Of a stretch of 51,274 nucleotides of DNA, positions 42,614 through 50,651 are shown in pieces. The stretch's first letter is position 1. Each line of letters begins with the position of its first letter. The notes beneath the pieces were generated by a model, which saw only the letters and a program-made list of their open reading frames with translations, ran no database searches and was not told the DNA's origin. The stretch comes from Actinomycetes bacterium. GTDB lineage: Bacteria; Actinomycetota; Acidimicrobiia; Acidimicrobiales; Bog-793. The stretch is taken from positions 1 through 51,274 of the forward strand of contig JAKBAA010000012.1 in the NCBI GenBank assembly GCA_021809425.1. Reading direction: 5' to 3'. A program made the position numbers and the translations under genes.

Positions 42614-43072
42614 CTAGGCCGCCTCGTCGCTCGACGAGCCGATGCGCCGCACCGTCGACTGTGACGTCCGCCCCCCGATCGGCCGCACCACCCGCTGCAC
42701 CCGCTTCAGCGGGCCCCAGTCGAGGGCGCCGTTCGAGACCAGGTACACGAACGAGAAGAAGACGGCGGCGGCGAACACGATGATCTCGACCAGCCCGAAC
42801 CGGCCGAGCTGGCCGTACACGACCGCCCACGGGAACAGGAAGATCACCTCGATGTCGAAGATGACGAAGATCATCGACACGAGGTAGAAGCGCACCGGGA
42901 ACCGCTGCGGCGGCTCGTGCGAGGGGACGATGCCGCACTCGTACGGAGCCTCCTTGGCTGCTGTCGGCCGCTGCGGCGCGAGCAGCTTCGAGGCGGCCAG
43001 CGAGAAGGCCGTGAACCCGAACGCGAGCACGAACAGGAACAGGATCGGGAGGTAGCTATCGAGGCTGCCCAT
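42614..43072 (-). CDS. nuoA: NADH-quinone oxidoreductase subunit A
   Basis: NuoA is a three-helix membrane subunit near the quinone chamber. The 152-aa product has [20 protein letters not shown], the conserved Cys loop, then [20 protein letters not shown] with membrane acidic residues. A hydrophilic 30-residue tail follows. It is the first gene of the 14-gene operon. The 99-bp gap to the divergent flavoprotein gene must hold the operon promoter, but no consensus -35/-10 pair is visible on the minus strand; TAGAAC five bases before the ATG is only a weak candidate. Confidence 0.96.
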   Translation of the reverse strand: MGSLDSYLPILFLFVLAFGFTAFSLAASKLLAPQRPTAAKEAPYECGIVPSHEPPQRFPVRFYLVSMIFVIFDIEVIFLFPWAVVYGQLGRFGLVEIIVFAAAVFFSFVYLVSNGALDWGPLKRVQRVVRPIGGRTSQSTVRRIGSSSDEAA

Positions 43073-43159
43073 GTCGGTCCGGTTCTACCACCCGCGGCAC
43101 CGCCTTGGCACATCCGTCGGGGTCGCCGCCCTGCTCGCAGCACCGGCGCGCCGGATCGG

Positions 43160-43165
43160 TAGTGT
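43160..43165 (+). promoter_or_regulatory. Candidate -10 box for a leaderless transcript (flavoprotein gene)
   Basis: TAGTGT is followed by exactly 6 nt and the GTG at 43172. There is no Shine-Dalgarno sequence. This is the spacing expected when transcription starts at the first base of the start codon. Confidence 0.5.
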
Positions 43166-43171
43166 CGGCCC

Positions 43172-44467
43172 GTGCCCACCGCCACCGAGCGCAGCCCGCT
43201 GCCCCCCACGCGTACCTGCGACGTCCTCGTCGTCGGCGCCGGACCCTCCGGTGCCGCCGCCGCCCACTGGCTGGCCCAGGCCGGCCACGACGTCGTCGTC
43301 GTCGAGCGCAAGCACTTCCCGCGCGAGAAGACCTGCGGGGACGGCCTCACCCCACGATCGGTCCGCCAGCTGTCGGACATGGGCCTCGCCGACGACCTCG
43401 AGGCCCACCACCGCTACGAGGGGCTGCGGGCCGTCGCCTTCGGGCGGGAGCTCGCCATGCGCTGGCCGGCGGTCCCCGGCCTGCCGCAGCACGGCTACGT
43501 GGTCACCCGGGCCGACCTCGACGCGCTCGTGGCGGCCCGTGCCGAGAAGGCGGGCGCGACGCTGTGGCAGGGCGCCGAGGCACAGGCACCCCTGCTGCCG
43601 GACGGTCCCGGCGGCCCTGCCGGTGGCGCGATCGTCACCGACCGCGACCACGGCGGATCCTGCGAGGTGCGGGCCCGCTACCTCGTCGTCGCCGACGGTG
43701 CCAACTCGCGCATCGGCCGGGCGCTCGGAACGGCGCGCGCCCGCGACCTGCCGCTCGGCATGGCGCTGCGCGGCTACTACTCGTCGCCCCGCCACGCCGA
43801 GGCGTGGATCGAGTCGCACCTCGACATCCGCGACCGCGCCGGCGACGTCGTCCCCGGCTACGGCTGGATCTTCCCGCTCGGCGACGGCCGGGTGAACGTC
43901 GGGATCGGCCTCCTCTCGACCGCCGACCGGTGGAAGGGGCTCAACACGAGCCGGCTGCTCGAGGCCTTCGTGGACTACGCCCCGGCCTCCTGGGGGCTCT
44001 CGCCAGCGACCGCCCTCGGGGCGCCGACCGGCGGCCGCCTGCCGATGGCCCTCTCGGTCGGTCCCCGGCTCGGCCCCGACTGGCTCGTCACCGGCGACGC
44101 CGCCGGGTCGATCAACCCGTTCAACGGCGAGGGCATCGCCTACGGCTACGAGACCGGCCGGCTGGCCGCCGGCGTGCTCGACCGGGCCCTCGCCGCCGGC
44201 CCGGGCGAGCTCGCCGACTACGAGGTCGAGCTCGAGGCCGCCTACGGCACCTACTACCGGGTCGCCGCCGGGTTCGTCCGGCTGATGGGCCACCCGCAGG
44301 TCATGCGGGCCTGCGTCGCCACCGGCATGCGGATGCGCCCGGTGATGGAGCTGCTGCTTCGGGTCATGGCCAACCTGATGCGTCCCGACACCCTCGGCGC
44401 CGCCGAGCTCGCCTACGGCGGGCTCGAGGCGATCGCCCGCGTCCGGTCGCTGGTGCGCCGGACCTGA
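43172..44467 (+). CDS. Geranylgeranyl reductase family flavoprotein, possible menaquinone reductase
   Basis: The 431-aa product has an N-terminal FAD-binding Rossmann motif VVGAGPSGAAAA (G22, G24, G27), the family block REKTCGDGLTPRSV (about 51-64) and a second FAD motif VTGDAAGSINPFNGEGIAYG near residue 305. Family members reduce double bonds of polyprenyl chains on chlorophyll precursors, archaeal lipids or, as MenJ in mycobacteria, menaquinone. In a bacterium with complex I and no photosynthesis genes in view, action on menaquinone is the most economical inference, supported by its divergent position next to nuoA. The gene starts at GTG 43172 and converges on hemL over a shared hairpin. 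Confidence 0.8.
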   Translation: MPTATERSPLPPTRTCDVLVVGAGPSGAAAAHWLAQAGHDVVVVERKHFPREKTCGDGLTPRSVRQLSDMGLADDLEAHHRYEGLRAVAFGRELAMRWPAVPGLPQHGYVVTRADLDALVAARAEKAGATLWQGAEAQAPLLPDGPGGPAGGAIVTDRDHGGSCEVRARYLVVADGANSRIGRALGTARARDLPLGMALRGYYSSPRHAEAWIESHLDIRDRAGDVVPGYGWIFPLGDGRVNVGIGLLSTADRWKGLNTSRLLEAFVDYAPASWGLSPATALGAPTGGRLPMALSVGPRLGPDWLVTGDAAGSINPFNGEGIAYGYETGRLAAGVLDRALAAGPGELADYEVELEAAYGTYYRVAAGFVRLMGHPQVMRACVATGMRMRPVMELLLRVMANLMRPDTLGAAELAYGGLEAIARVRSLVRRT

Positions 44468-44474
44468 CCCCGGC

Positions 44475-44496
44475 ACCGCCGGCGCTCGCCGGCGGT
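44475..44496. terminator. Bidirectional hairpin between convergent flavoprotein gene and hemL
   Basis: ACCGCCGG (44475-44482) and CCGGCGGT (44489-44496) form a perfect 8-bp stem with a 6-nt loop. It fills most of the 28-bp gap between the two convergent stop codons and touches the hemL stop. It is symmetric, so it could serve both transcripts. No U-tract. Confidence 0.55.
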
Positions 44497-45794
44497 CAGC
44501 CGGCCGCCCCCACCTCCCGCACGGACGGGAGCCCGGCGAGCGCCTGCTCGGCGGCCTCCAGGGTCGCCGCCACCTCGTCGTCACCGTGGGCGGCGGACAC
44601 GAACAGGATCTCGTACGGGCTCGGCGCCAGGCTGACGCCGCCGGCCGCCATGGCCGAGAAGTACGCCGGGTACCGCCCGAGGGCCGCGGCGGCTTTGGCG
44701 CCGTCGTAGTCGGCGACGGCCCGCTCGCCGAAGAAGACCCCGAGGAGCGTCCCCTCGACCGGCACCTGCAGCGGCACGCCGGCCGCCGCTGCGAGGGAGC
44801 GCAGCCCGTCGGCGAGCTCGGCGACCCGCCGCTCGATCCCGGCGTACAGGGCGTCGTCGAGCCGCTCGAGCACGGCCAGGCCGGCAGCGGTGGCAAGCGG
44901 GTTCCCCGACAGCGTCCCCGCCTGGTAGACGGGGCCGACCGGTGCCAGCTGTTCCATCAGGTCCTCCCGGCCGCCGACGGCGGCGAGCGGGAGCCCACCG
45001 CCGACGACCTTGCCGAAGCACCACAGGTCGGGGCGGACGCCGAAGCGGCTCGCCGCCCCGCCCCGGCCGAGCCGGAACCCGGTGATGACCTCGTCGAACA
45101 CGAGGAGCGCCCCCGCCTCGTCGCAGGCGCGCCGCAGCCCCTCGAGGAAGCCCGGCGCCGGCGGGACGAGGCCCATGTTGGCGGCGACCGGCTCGACGAG
45201 CACGCAGGCGACCCGCTCGTCGAGCGCCGGGACGACGTTGTAGGGGGCCACGATCGTGTCCGCCACGGCCGACGGCGGCACGCCGGCCGAGCCGGACAGC
45301 CCGAGCGTGGCCACGCCGCTGCCGCCCGCGGCGAGGAGGGCGTCGCTGTGGCCGTGGTAGCAGCCGGCGAAGGTCACCACCCGGTGGCGTCCCGTCGCCC
45401 CTCGGGCGACCCGTACCGCCGTCATGGCCGCCTCGGTGCCCGAGGACACGAGCCGCACCATGTCGCAGCCCGGCACCGCCGCCACGACCGCCTCGGCGAG
45501 CCGCACCTCTCCCTCGGTCGGGGCGCCGAACGTCGTCCCCCGTCCCGCCGCCGCCTGCACGGCGGCCACCACGTCGGCGTGGGCGTGCCCGAGGATCGAC
45601 GCCCCCCACGACTGCACGTAGTCGACGTAGCGGCGGCCGTCCACGTCGGTCACGTAGGCGCCGGACGCCTCGGCCACGAAGAACGGGTCGCCGCCGACCG
45701 CCCGGAAGGCGCGCACCGGCGAGCTCACCCCGCCCGGGATCACCGCCGCGGCCCGCTCGAGCAGCGCCCGGCTGCGCGGGCCGGCCGGGCTCAT
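44496..45794 (-). CDS. hemL: Glutamate-1-semialdehyde 2,1-aminomutase
   Basis: HemL converts glutamate-1-semialdehyde to 5-aminolevulinate with PLP. The 432-aa product begins SRALLERAAAVIPGGVSSPV after a short lead. It has SSGTEAAMTAVRVARGATGR, FDEVITGFRLGRGG, and the PLP lysine Lys262 in WCFGKVVGGGLPLAA, with GGTLSGNPLA-like QAGTLSGNPLATAAG following. The length is typical. The ATG at 45794 overlaps the hemB stop (ATGA). It is the last gene of the tetrapyrrole operon. Confidence 0.97.
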   Translation of the reverse strand: MSPAGPRSRALLERAAAVIPGGVSSPVRAFRAVGGDPFFVAEASGAYVTDVDGRRYVDYVQSWGASILGHAHADVVAAVQAAAGRGTTFGAPTEGEVRLAEAVVAAVPGCDMVRLVSSGTEAAMTAVRVARGATGRHRVVTFAGCYHGHSDALLAAGGSGVATLGLSGSAGVPPSAVADTIVAPYNVVPALDERVACVLVEPVAANMGLVPPAPGFLEGLRRACDEAGALLVFDEVITGFRLGRGGAASRFGVRPDLWCFGKVVGGGLPLAAVGGREDLMEQLAPVGPVYQAGTLSGNPLATAAGLAVLERLDDALYAGIERRVAELADGLRSLAAAAGVPLQVPVEGTLLGVFFGERAVADYDGAKAAAALGRYPAYFSAMAAGGVSLAPSPYEILFVSAAHGDDEVAATLEAAEQALAGLPSVREVGAAG

Positions 45795-46855
45795 CGACCG
45801 CCGCCCGCCAGCGTCTCGGCGACCTCGCCGGCGAGGTAGGTCAGCACGAAGTCGGCACCCGCCCGGCGGATCGAGAGCAGCGTCTCGTGCGCCACGGCCA
45901 CCCGGTCGATCCAGCCGTTCGCCGCCGCAGCGGCGAGCATGGCGTACTCCCCCGACACGTGGTACGCCGCGACCGGCACGTCCACCTCGGCGCGCACCGC
46001 CGCCAGGATGTCGAGGTACGGCAGCGCCGGCTTCACCATGACGGCGTCCGCCCCCTCGGCGAGGTCGAGCCGGACCTCGCGCAGCGCCTCGCGGGCGTTC
46101 GCCGGGCCCTGCTGGTAGCCGAGGCGGTCACCGCCCCCGGCGATCGTCACGTCGACGGCGTCACGGAACGGCCCGTACAGCGCCGAGGCGTACTTGACGG
46201 CGTACGCCAGGATCCCGACCTCGCCGAACCCGGCCCCGTCGAGGGCCGCCCGGATCGCGCCCACCTGGCCGTCCATCATCCCGCTCGGTGCCACGAGGTC
46301 GGCACCGGCCTCCGCCTGGACGACGGCCACCTCGCCGTACCGCCCGAGCGTCGCGTCGTTGTCCACGCCCCCGCGCCCGTCGAGCAGGCCGCAGTGGCCG
46401 TGGTCGGTGTACTCGTCCAGGCAAAGGTCCGGGATGAGCACCAGCTCGTCGCCCACGGCCCGCCGCAGCGCCCGCAGCGCCACCTGCACGATCCCCTCCG
46501 GGTCGGAGGCGCCCGAGCCCGACGGGTCCTTGCGCTCGGGCACCCCGAACAGCATGACGGCCGGCACGCCCAGCCCGGCGAGCCGCCGGGCCTCCTCGAC
46601 GAGGCTGCCCGTCGTGTGCTGGACGACACCCGGCAGCGACGGTATGGGCACCGGCGCCTCGATCCCCTCACGGACGAACAGGGGTGCCACGAGGTCGTCG
46701 ACCGAGAGCCGAGCCTCGGCGACGAGCCGGCGCAGCGCCGGTGTTCGCCGCCAGCGCCGCGGCCGGTGCACGGGGCCCGGCGCACCCGCGGGGCCCGGCG
46801 CACCCGCGGGGCCCGGCGCCGCCGGACGGTGGCCGGCGCTCGAGGGGTTCGTCAC
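45791..46855 (-). CDS. hemB: Porphobilinogen synthase (delta-aminolevulinic acid dehydratase)
   Basis: HemB condenses two 5-aminolevulinate molecules to porphobilinogen. The 354-aa product has both Schiff-base lysines, Lys221 (YAVKYASALYGPFRDAV) and Lys275 (DAVMVKPALPYLDI). The metal loop is DLCLDEYTDHGHCG, with Cys145 and Cys155 but Asp147 where a three-Cys zinc site has Cys. The N-terminus has a short PGPAGA repeat encoded by near-identical 18-bp units around 46775-46822. The start is GTG at 46855, 10 bp after the cobA-hemD stop. Confidence 0.96.
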   Translation of the reverse strand: MTNPSSAGHRPAAPGPAGAPGPAGAPGPVHRPRRWRRTPALRRLVAEARLSVDDLVAPLFVREGIEAPVPIPSLPGVVQHTTGSLVEEARRLAGLGVPAVMLFGVPERKDPSGSGASDPEGIVQVALRALRRAVGDELVLIPDLCLDEYTDHGHCGLLDGRGGVDNDATLGRYGEVAVVQAEAGADLVAPSGMMDGQVGAIRAALDGAGFGEVGILAYAVKYASALYGPFRDAVDVTIAGGGDRLGYQQGPANAREALREVRLDLAEGADAVMVKPALPYLDILAAVRAEVDVPVAAYHVSGEYAMLAAAAANGWIDRVAVAHETLLSIRRAGADFVLTYLAGEVAETLAGGGR

Positions 46856-46865
46856 CGGCCCGAGC

Positions 46866-48356
46866 CTACGGCACCCGGCCCAGCACGCCCACGAGGGCGG
46901 CTACGACGGCGCCGTCGTCCGGGGTGGCCGCCTCGGCCGTCACGGCGATGCCGAGGCGGGCGGCGGCGGCGGTCGTCGTCGGTCCGATCGTGACCACGAC
47001 CGGCGGCAGCCGCCCGGCGCCGGCGGCCCCGAGGAACCCCTCGACGGCCGACGGCGAGGCGAAGCAGACGGCGTCGGCCCGCTCGAGCGCGGCGAGCGAA
47101 GCGGGGTCGGCCGTCGCCGGGACGCTGCGGTAGGCGTCCACCGCCTCGACGCGCCAGCCGAGGGCGGCCAGGCCGCCGGCCAGCTCCGGACGGCCGCCGG
47201 CGGCGCGTGGCAGCAGGACACCGACGGGACCCGGGCCGGCGTGGCGCGGGAAGCGCCCGACGAGCGCCGCTGCGGCCCCTCTTCCTTCCCCGGGCTCGCC
47301 GACGAGGTCGGCGCGCACCCCGCGCACGGCGAGCGCCGCCGCCGTCCCCGGGCCGGCGGCCGCCACCTGCAGGCCCCCGAGCGCCCGGGCGTCGCGCAGC
47401 TCGGCGAAGAGCGCCGCCACGGCGTTCGGCGAGGCGACGACCACCCACGAGAAGTCGGCGGCCCGCCGGAGCGCCGCCCGCAGCGCCGCACCCCCGTCGG
47501 CGGCGCCGGCGGTGGCCCGCGTCGCCAGCAGGTGCACCGCCGCGCCTGCCTCGCCGAGGGCGGCGGCGAGCGCCCCGGCCTGGTCGGCGGCGCGGGTCAC
47601 GACGACCGTCCGCCCGGCGAGCGGCCGGTCCTCGTAGCCGGCCAGGCGGAGGCCGGCGACGGCGCCGACCACGATGGTCGCCGGCGAGGCCACCGGGGTG
47701 GCCGCCAGCTCGCCGAGGGTGGTCCGCGTCGTCGCCTGCCGCGGCGTGCTCGCCCGCTCGACCACCGCCACCGGGGTGGCCGCCGGACGCCCGGCCCGGA
47801 GCAGCCGCTCGGCGACCCGCTCGCGGGCACCGGCCCCCATCAGCACGACGAGGGTCGCCGACGACGCCCCGAGCAGGCCCCAGTCCCGCTCCGTCTCGGC
47901 CGACCCCCCCGCCTCGAGGTCGTGGCCGGACAGCACGACCACCGCCGAGGCCACGAGGCGGTGCGTCACCGGGACGCCGGCGGCCGCCGGCGCGCCGAAG
48001 GCGGCCGAGACGCCGGGCACCACCTCGTAGGCCACCCCGGCTGCCGACAGTGCCAGCGCCTCCTCCCCGCCGCGCCCCAGCACGAACGGGTCGCCGCCCT
48101 TCAGCCGCACCACGACCGCCTCGTCGCGCCCCGCCTCCACCAGCAGCCGGTTGATGTCCGCCTGACGGGCGGACGGGCCACCGTCGCCCCGCTTGCCCAC
48201 GTCGACCAGCCGGGCACCGGGCCGGGCGAGGGCGAGCACGCCGGGCTCGACCAGGCGGTCGTGCACCACCGTCGTCGCCCGGGCCAGCAGCTCGGCGCCA
48301 CGGCGCGTGAGCAGCCCCGGATCGCCCGGGCCGGCACCGACCAGGTAGACCGTCAC
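46866..48356 (-). CDS. cobA-hemD: Fused uroporphyrinogen-III methyltransferase / uroporphyrinogen-III synthase
   Basis: The 496-aa product has two domains. Residues 1 to about 240 are a SUMT (CobA/CysG-C type) domain: VYLVGAGPGDPGLLTRRGAE, RLKGGDPFVLGRGGEEALAL and VVPGVSAAFGAPAAAGVPVTHR. It makes precorrin-2 from uroporphyrinogen III using SAM. Residues from about 250 on are HemD (GRTVVVTRAADQAGALAAAL; FSWVVVASPNAVAALF), which closes and inverts hydroxymethylbilane to uroporphyrinogen III. The fusion passes the product directly to the next enzyme. The start is GTG at 48356, overlapping the hemC stop by four bases (GTGA). Such fusions are known in actinobacteria and firmicutes. Confidence 0.95.
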   Translation of the reverse strand: MTVYLVGAGPGDPGLLTRRGAELLARATTVVHDRLVEPGVLALARPGARLVDVGKRGDGGPSARQADINRLLVEAGRDEAVVVRLKGGDPFVLGRGGEEALALSAAGVAYEVVPGVSAAFGAPAAAGVPVTHRLVASAVVVLSGHDLEAGGSAETERDWGLLGASSATLVVLMGAGARERVAERLLRAGRPAATPVAVVERASTPRQATTRTTLGELAATPVASPATIVVGAVAGLRLAGYEDRPLAGRTVVVTRAADQAGALAAALGEAGAAVHLLATRATAGAADGGAALRAALRRAADFSWVVVASPNAVAALFAELRDARALGGLQVAAAGPGTAAALAVRGVRADLVGEPGEGRGAAAALVGRFPRHAGPGPVGVLLPRAAGGRPELAGGLAALGWRVEAVDAYRSVPATADPASLAALERADAVCFASPSAVEGFLGAAGAGRLPPVVVTIGPTTTAAAARLGIAVTAEAATPDDGAVVAALVGVLGRVP

Positions 48357-49261
48357 GGCGATGCCTGGGCGGCGAGCGCCCTTCCGCCGTCGAGCGACAG
48401 CAGCTCCTCGGCCAGCCGGTGACCGGTCTCGGCCGGGTCGTCGCCTGCAACCCGCCGGCGCACCACCACGTGACCGTCGAGGCTGGCGAGCAGGCCCTCG
48501 ACGACGAGCCCCCCGCCGGGGGCCACCCGGGCGAGCGCACCGACCGGCGCCTCGCACCCGCCGCCGAGCCGCGCCAGGAACGCCCGCTCGGCCTCGACCG
48601 CGCGCCTCGCCCCCCGGTCGTCGATGCGGGACAGCGCGGCCAGCGTCGCCTGGTCGTCCTCGCGGCACCGCACGGCGATGGCCCCCTGGCCGACCTGGGG
48701 CAGCACCACCGAGGTGGCCAGCACCTCGGCCACCTGCCCGTCCAGTCCGAGCCGCTCCAGGGCGGCAAGCGCCACGACGGCCGCACCACCCGCCGGGACC
48801 CGCTCGAGGCGCGTCCCGATGTTGCCCCGCAGCTCGACGAAGCCGAGGTCCGGGCGCGCCCACGCCAGCTGGGCGCGCCGGCGAGCCGACCCGGTGGCGA
48901 CCACCGCCCCGGGCCCCAGCTCGTCCAGGCGACGACCGACGAGGGCGTCCTCCACCGCCGCCCGCTCCGGCACGGCGGCGAGGGCGAGCCCGACCGGAGC
49001 CCCGCTGGCGGGGAGGTCCTTGGCCGAGTGCACCGCCGCGTCGGCGCGTCCCTCGAGGACCGCCTGCTCGACCTCCACCACGAAGACGCCCTCGCCCCCG
49101 AACGTGGCGATCGGCACCTCGAGGCGCCGGTCGGCACGGGTCTCGGTCAGCACCAGCACCACCTCGTCCGCCGCGCCGGCAGCCTCCAGGCGGCGCGCCA
49201 CGCGCGTTGCCTGGAGGCGGGCGAGCGGGCTCGACCGGGTGGCGAGACGGAGCCGGTTCAG
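48353..49261 (-). CDS. hemC: Hydroxymethylbilane synthase (porphobilinogen deaminase), apparent CTG start
   Basis: HemC polymerises four porphobilinogens to hydroxymethylbilane. The conserved N-terminus NRLRLATRSSPLARLQATRV is encoded from 49258 downward, but no ATG, GTG or TTG lies between it and the in-frame stop at 49298-49300. The only near-cognate codon before it is CTG at 49261-49259, which overlaps the hemA TGA in a CTGA junction. From there the product is 302 aa, the usual length. Catalytic Asp82 is in VHSAKDLP, and Cys236 in GGGCEAPVGA carries the dipyrromethane cofactor. A later GTG (49201) would delete the conserved substrate-binding N-terminus. Confidence 0.92.
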   Translation of the reverse strand: MNRLRLATRSSPLARLQATRVARRLEAAGAADEVVLVLTETRADRRLEVPIATFGGEGVFVVEVEQAVLEGRADAAVHSAKDLPASGAPVGLALAAVPERAAVEDALVGRRLDELGPGAVVATGSARRRAQLAWARPDLGFVELRGNIGTRLERVPAGGAAVVALAALERLGLDGQVAEVLATSVVLPQVGQGAIAVRCREDDQATLAALSRIDDRGARRAVEAERAFLARLGGGCEAPVGALARVAPGGGLVVEGLLASLDGHVVVRRRVAGDDPAETGHRLAEELLSLDGGRALAAQASP

Positions 49262-50523
49262 AGGTCGTACAGCGCCCGGAGCGCCTCGGCCAGGCGCTCA
49301 CCCTTCGGGGACCCCGCCGACTCCTTCAGGCGGACCGTCGGCTCGTGCAGCAGCTTCGCCACCAGCCGACGGGTCACCTCCTCGAGGCGCACCCGCTCGT
49401 CCTCCGCCAGCCCGGCCCCGAGCCGGTCGAGCTCGCCCCGGCGCACCTCCTCGGCGTGGCTGCGCAGCGCCGCCACGAGCGGTGCCACCGAGCGCCCGCG
49501 TGCCACCCCCCGGAAGCGCTCCAGCTCCTCCTCGACCACGGCCCGCGCCCGCGGGATCTGGGCCCGCCGGCTCGCCATCCGCTCGCCGGCCAGCGCGTTC
49601 AGGTGGTCGATGTCCAGCAGCTCCACGCCCGGCAGCCGGCCGACCGCCGGCTCCACGTCCCGGGGGACGGCGGCGTCGATGACGAGCAGCGGCCGCCCGT
49701 CACGGGCAGCCACGGCGCCCGCCACGAGGGGCTCGTCGAGCACGGGCTCGGCGGCGGCCGTGGCCGTCAGCACCACGTCGGCGGCCGCCAGCTCGCTGGC
49801 CAGCGCGTCCAGCCGGACCGCCTCGCCGCCGAGGCGGGCCGCCAGGTGCTGCGCCCGCCGGAGCGACCGGTTCGCCACGACCACCCGCGCCCCGCCGGCC
49901 AGATCGGCGAGCGCGTCGGCCATCCCCTCGCCCACCTCCCCGGCGCCGAGCTGCAGGACCGACCGCCCCGACAGCGAGCCGCCCGACCGTTCGACCGCCA
50001 CCTCGACCGCCAGATGGGCGAGCGAGGTCGTCCCGCGTGCGATCGACGTCTCCGAGCGCACCCGCTTCCCCACCTCCACCGCGTGGCGGAACAGCCCGCC
50101 GAGGATCGGCCCTGCGGCGCGCTCGGCTCGGGCCAGCTCACCGGCGCGGCGTACCTGGCGGAGGATCTCGCCCTCCCCGAGGATGGCCGAGTCGATCCCG
50201 GAGGCCACCTCGAACAGGTGGCGCGCCGCCGCGTCGTCGTAGGCCACCACGAGCCGCCCGGCGAGGTCGGCCGCCTCGTCCCCCGAGCCCCCGAGGCGGT
50301 CGCGGAAGAACGCCTCGATGGCCTCCAGGCCGTCGTGGAAGCGGTCGAGGACCGCGTAGACCTCCGTGCGGTTGCACGTCGACAGCACGGCCGCCTCGGA
50401 CAGGTGCGGAGAGTCGCACAGCTGCGCGAGCACCTTCGCCAGCTCGCCGTCACCGACGGCGAGGCAGCCGAGAAGGTCGAGCGAGGCGTCGCGCTCGTGC
50501 AGCCCGACGACGACCACCGACAC
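49258..50523 (-). CDS. hemA: Glutamyl-tRNA reductase
   Basis: HemA reduces glutamyl-tRNA to glutamate-1-semialdehyde with NADPH, the first committed step of the C5 tetrapyrrole pathway. The 421-aa product has the catalytic Cys50 in LSTCNRTEVYA, GEGEILRQVR in the catalytic domain, the NADPH-binding GAGEVGEGMADAL, and a C-terminal dimerisation helix region. The start is GTG at 50523, with a strong GGAGGAGG site seven bases upstream. It follows rex by 128 bp; a TATCGT hexamer in that gap lacks a convincing -35. Confidence 0.97.
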   Translation of the reverse strand: MSVVVVGLHERDASLDLLGCLAVGDGELAKVLAQLCDSPHLSEAAVLSTCNRTEVYAVLDRFHDGLEAIEAFFRDRLGGSGDEAADLAGRLVVAYDDAAARHLFEVASGIDSAILGEGEILRQVRRAGELARAERAAGPILGGLFRHAVEVGKRVRSETSIARGTTSLAHLAVEVAVERSGGSLSGRSVLQLGAGEVGEGMADALADLAGGARVVVANRSLRRAQHLAARLGGEAVRLDALASELAAADVVLTATAAAEPVLDEPLVAGAVAARDGRPLLVIDAAVPRDVEPAVGRLPGVELLDIDHLNALAGERMASRRAQIPRARAVVEEELERFRGVARGRSVAPLVAALRSHAEEVRRGELDRLGAGLAEDERVRLEEVTRRLVAKLLHEPTVRLKESAGSPKGERLAEALRALYDL

Positions 50524-50651
50524 CCGCGCACCTCCTCCGGCGGCAGCCCTGACCAGGCCGCACGCCCGGGACCGGCCGGCAGCCCCCGGCCACGATACTG
50601 CCCCGCCGCCTTCCCCAGACGGCGCGGGCCCCGTCGCGGCAGCCCGCCCGC

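Noticed and set aside
46861-46868. TAGGCT seven bases before the hemB GTG as a leaderless promoter
   Set aside because: Its TAG is the stop codon of the upstream cobA-hemD gene, so the match is largely forced, and the gene is tightly packed in the operon.
48353-49201. GTG at 49201 as the hemC start (282 aa)
   Set aside because: It would delete the conserved LRLATRSSPLA segment, which is clearly encoded just upstream in the same frame.
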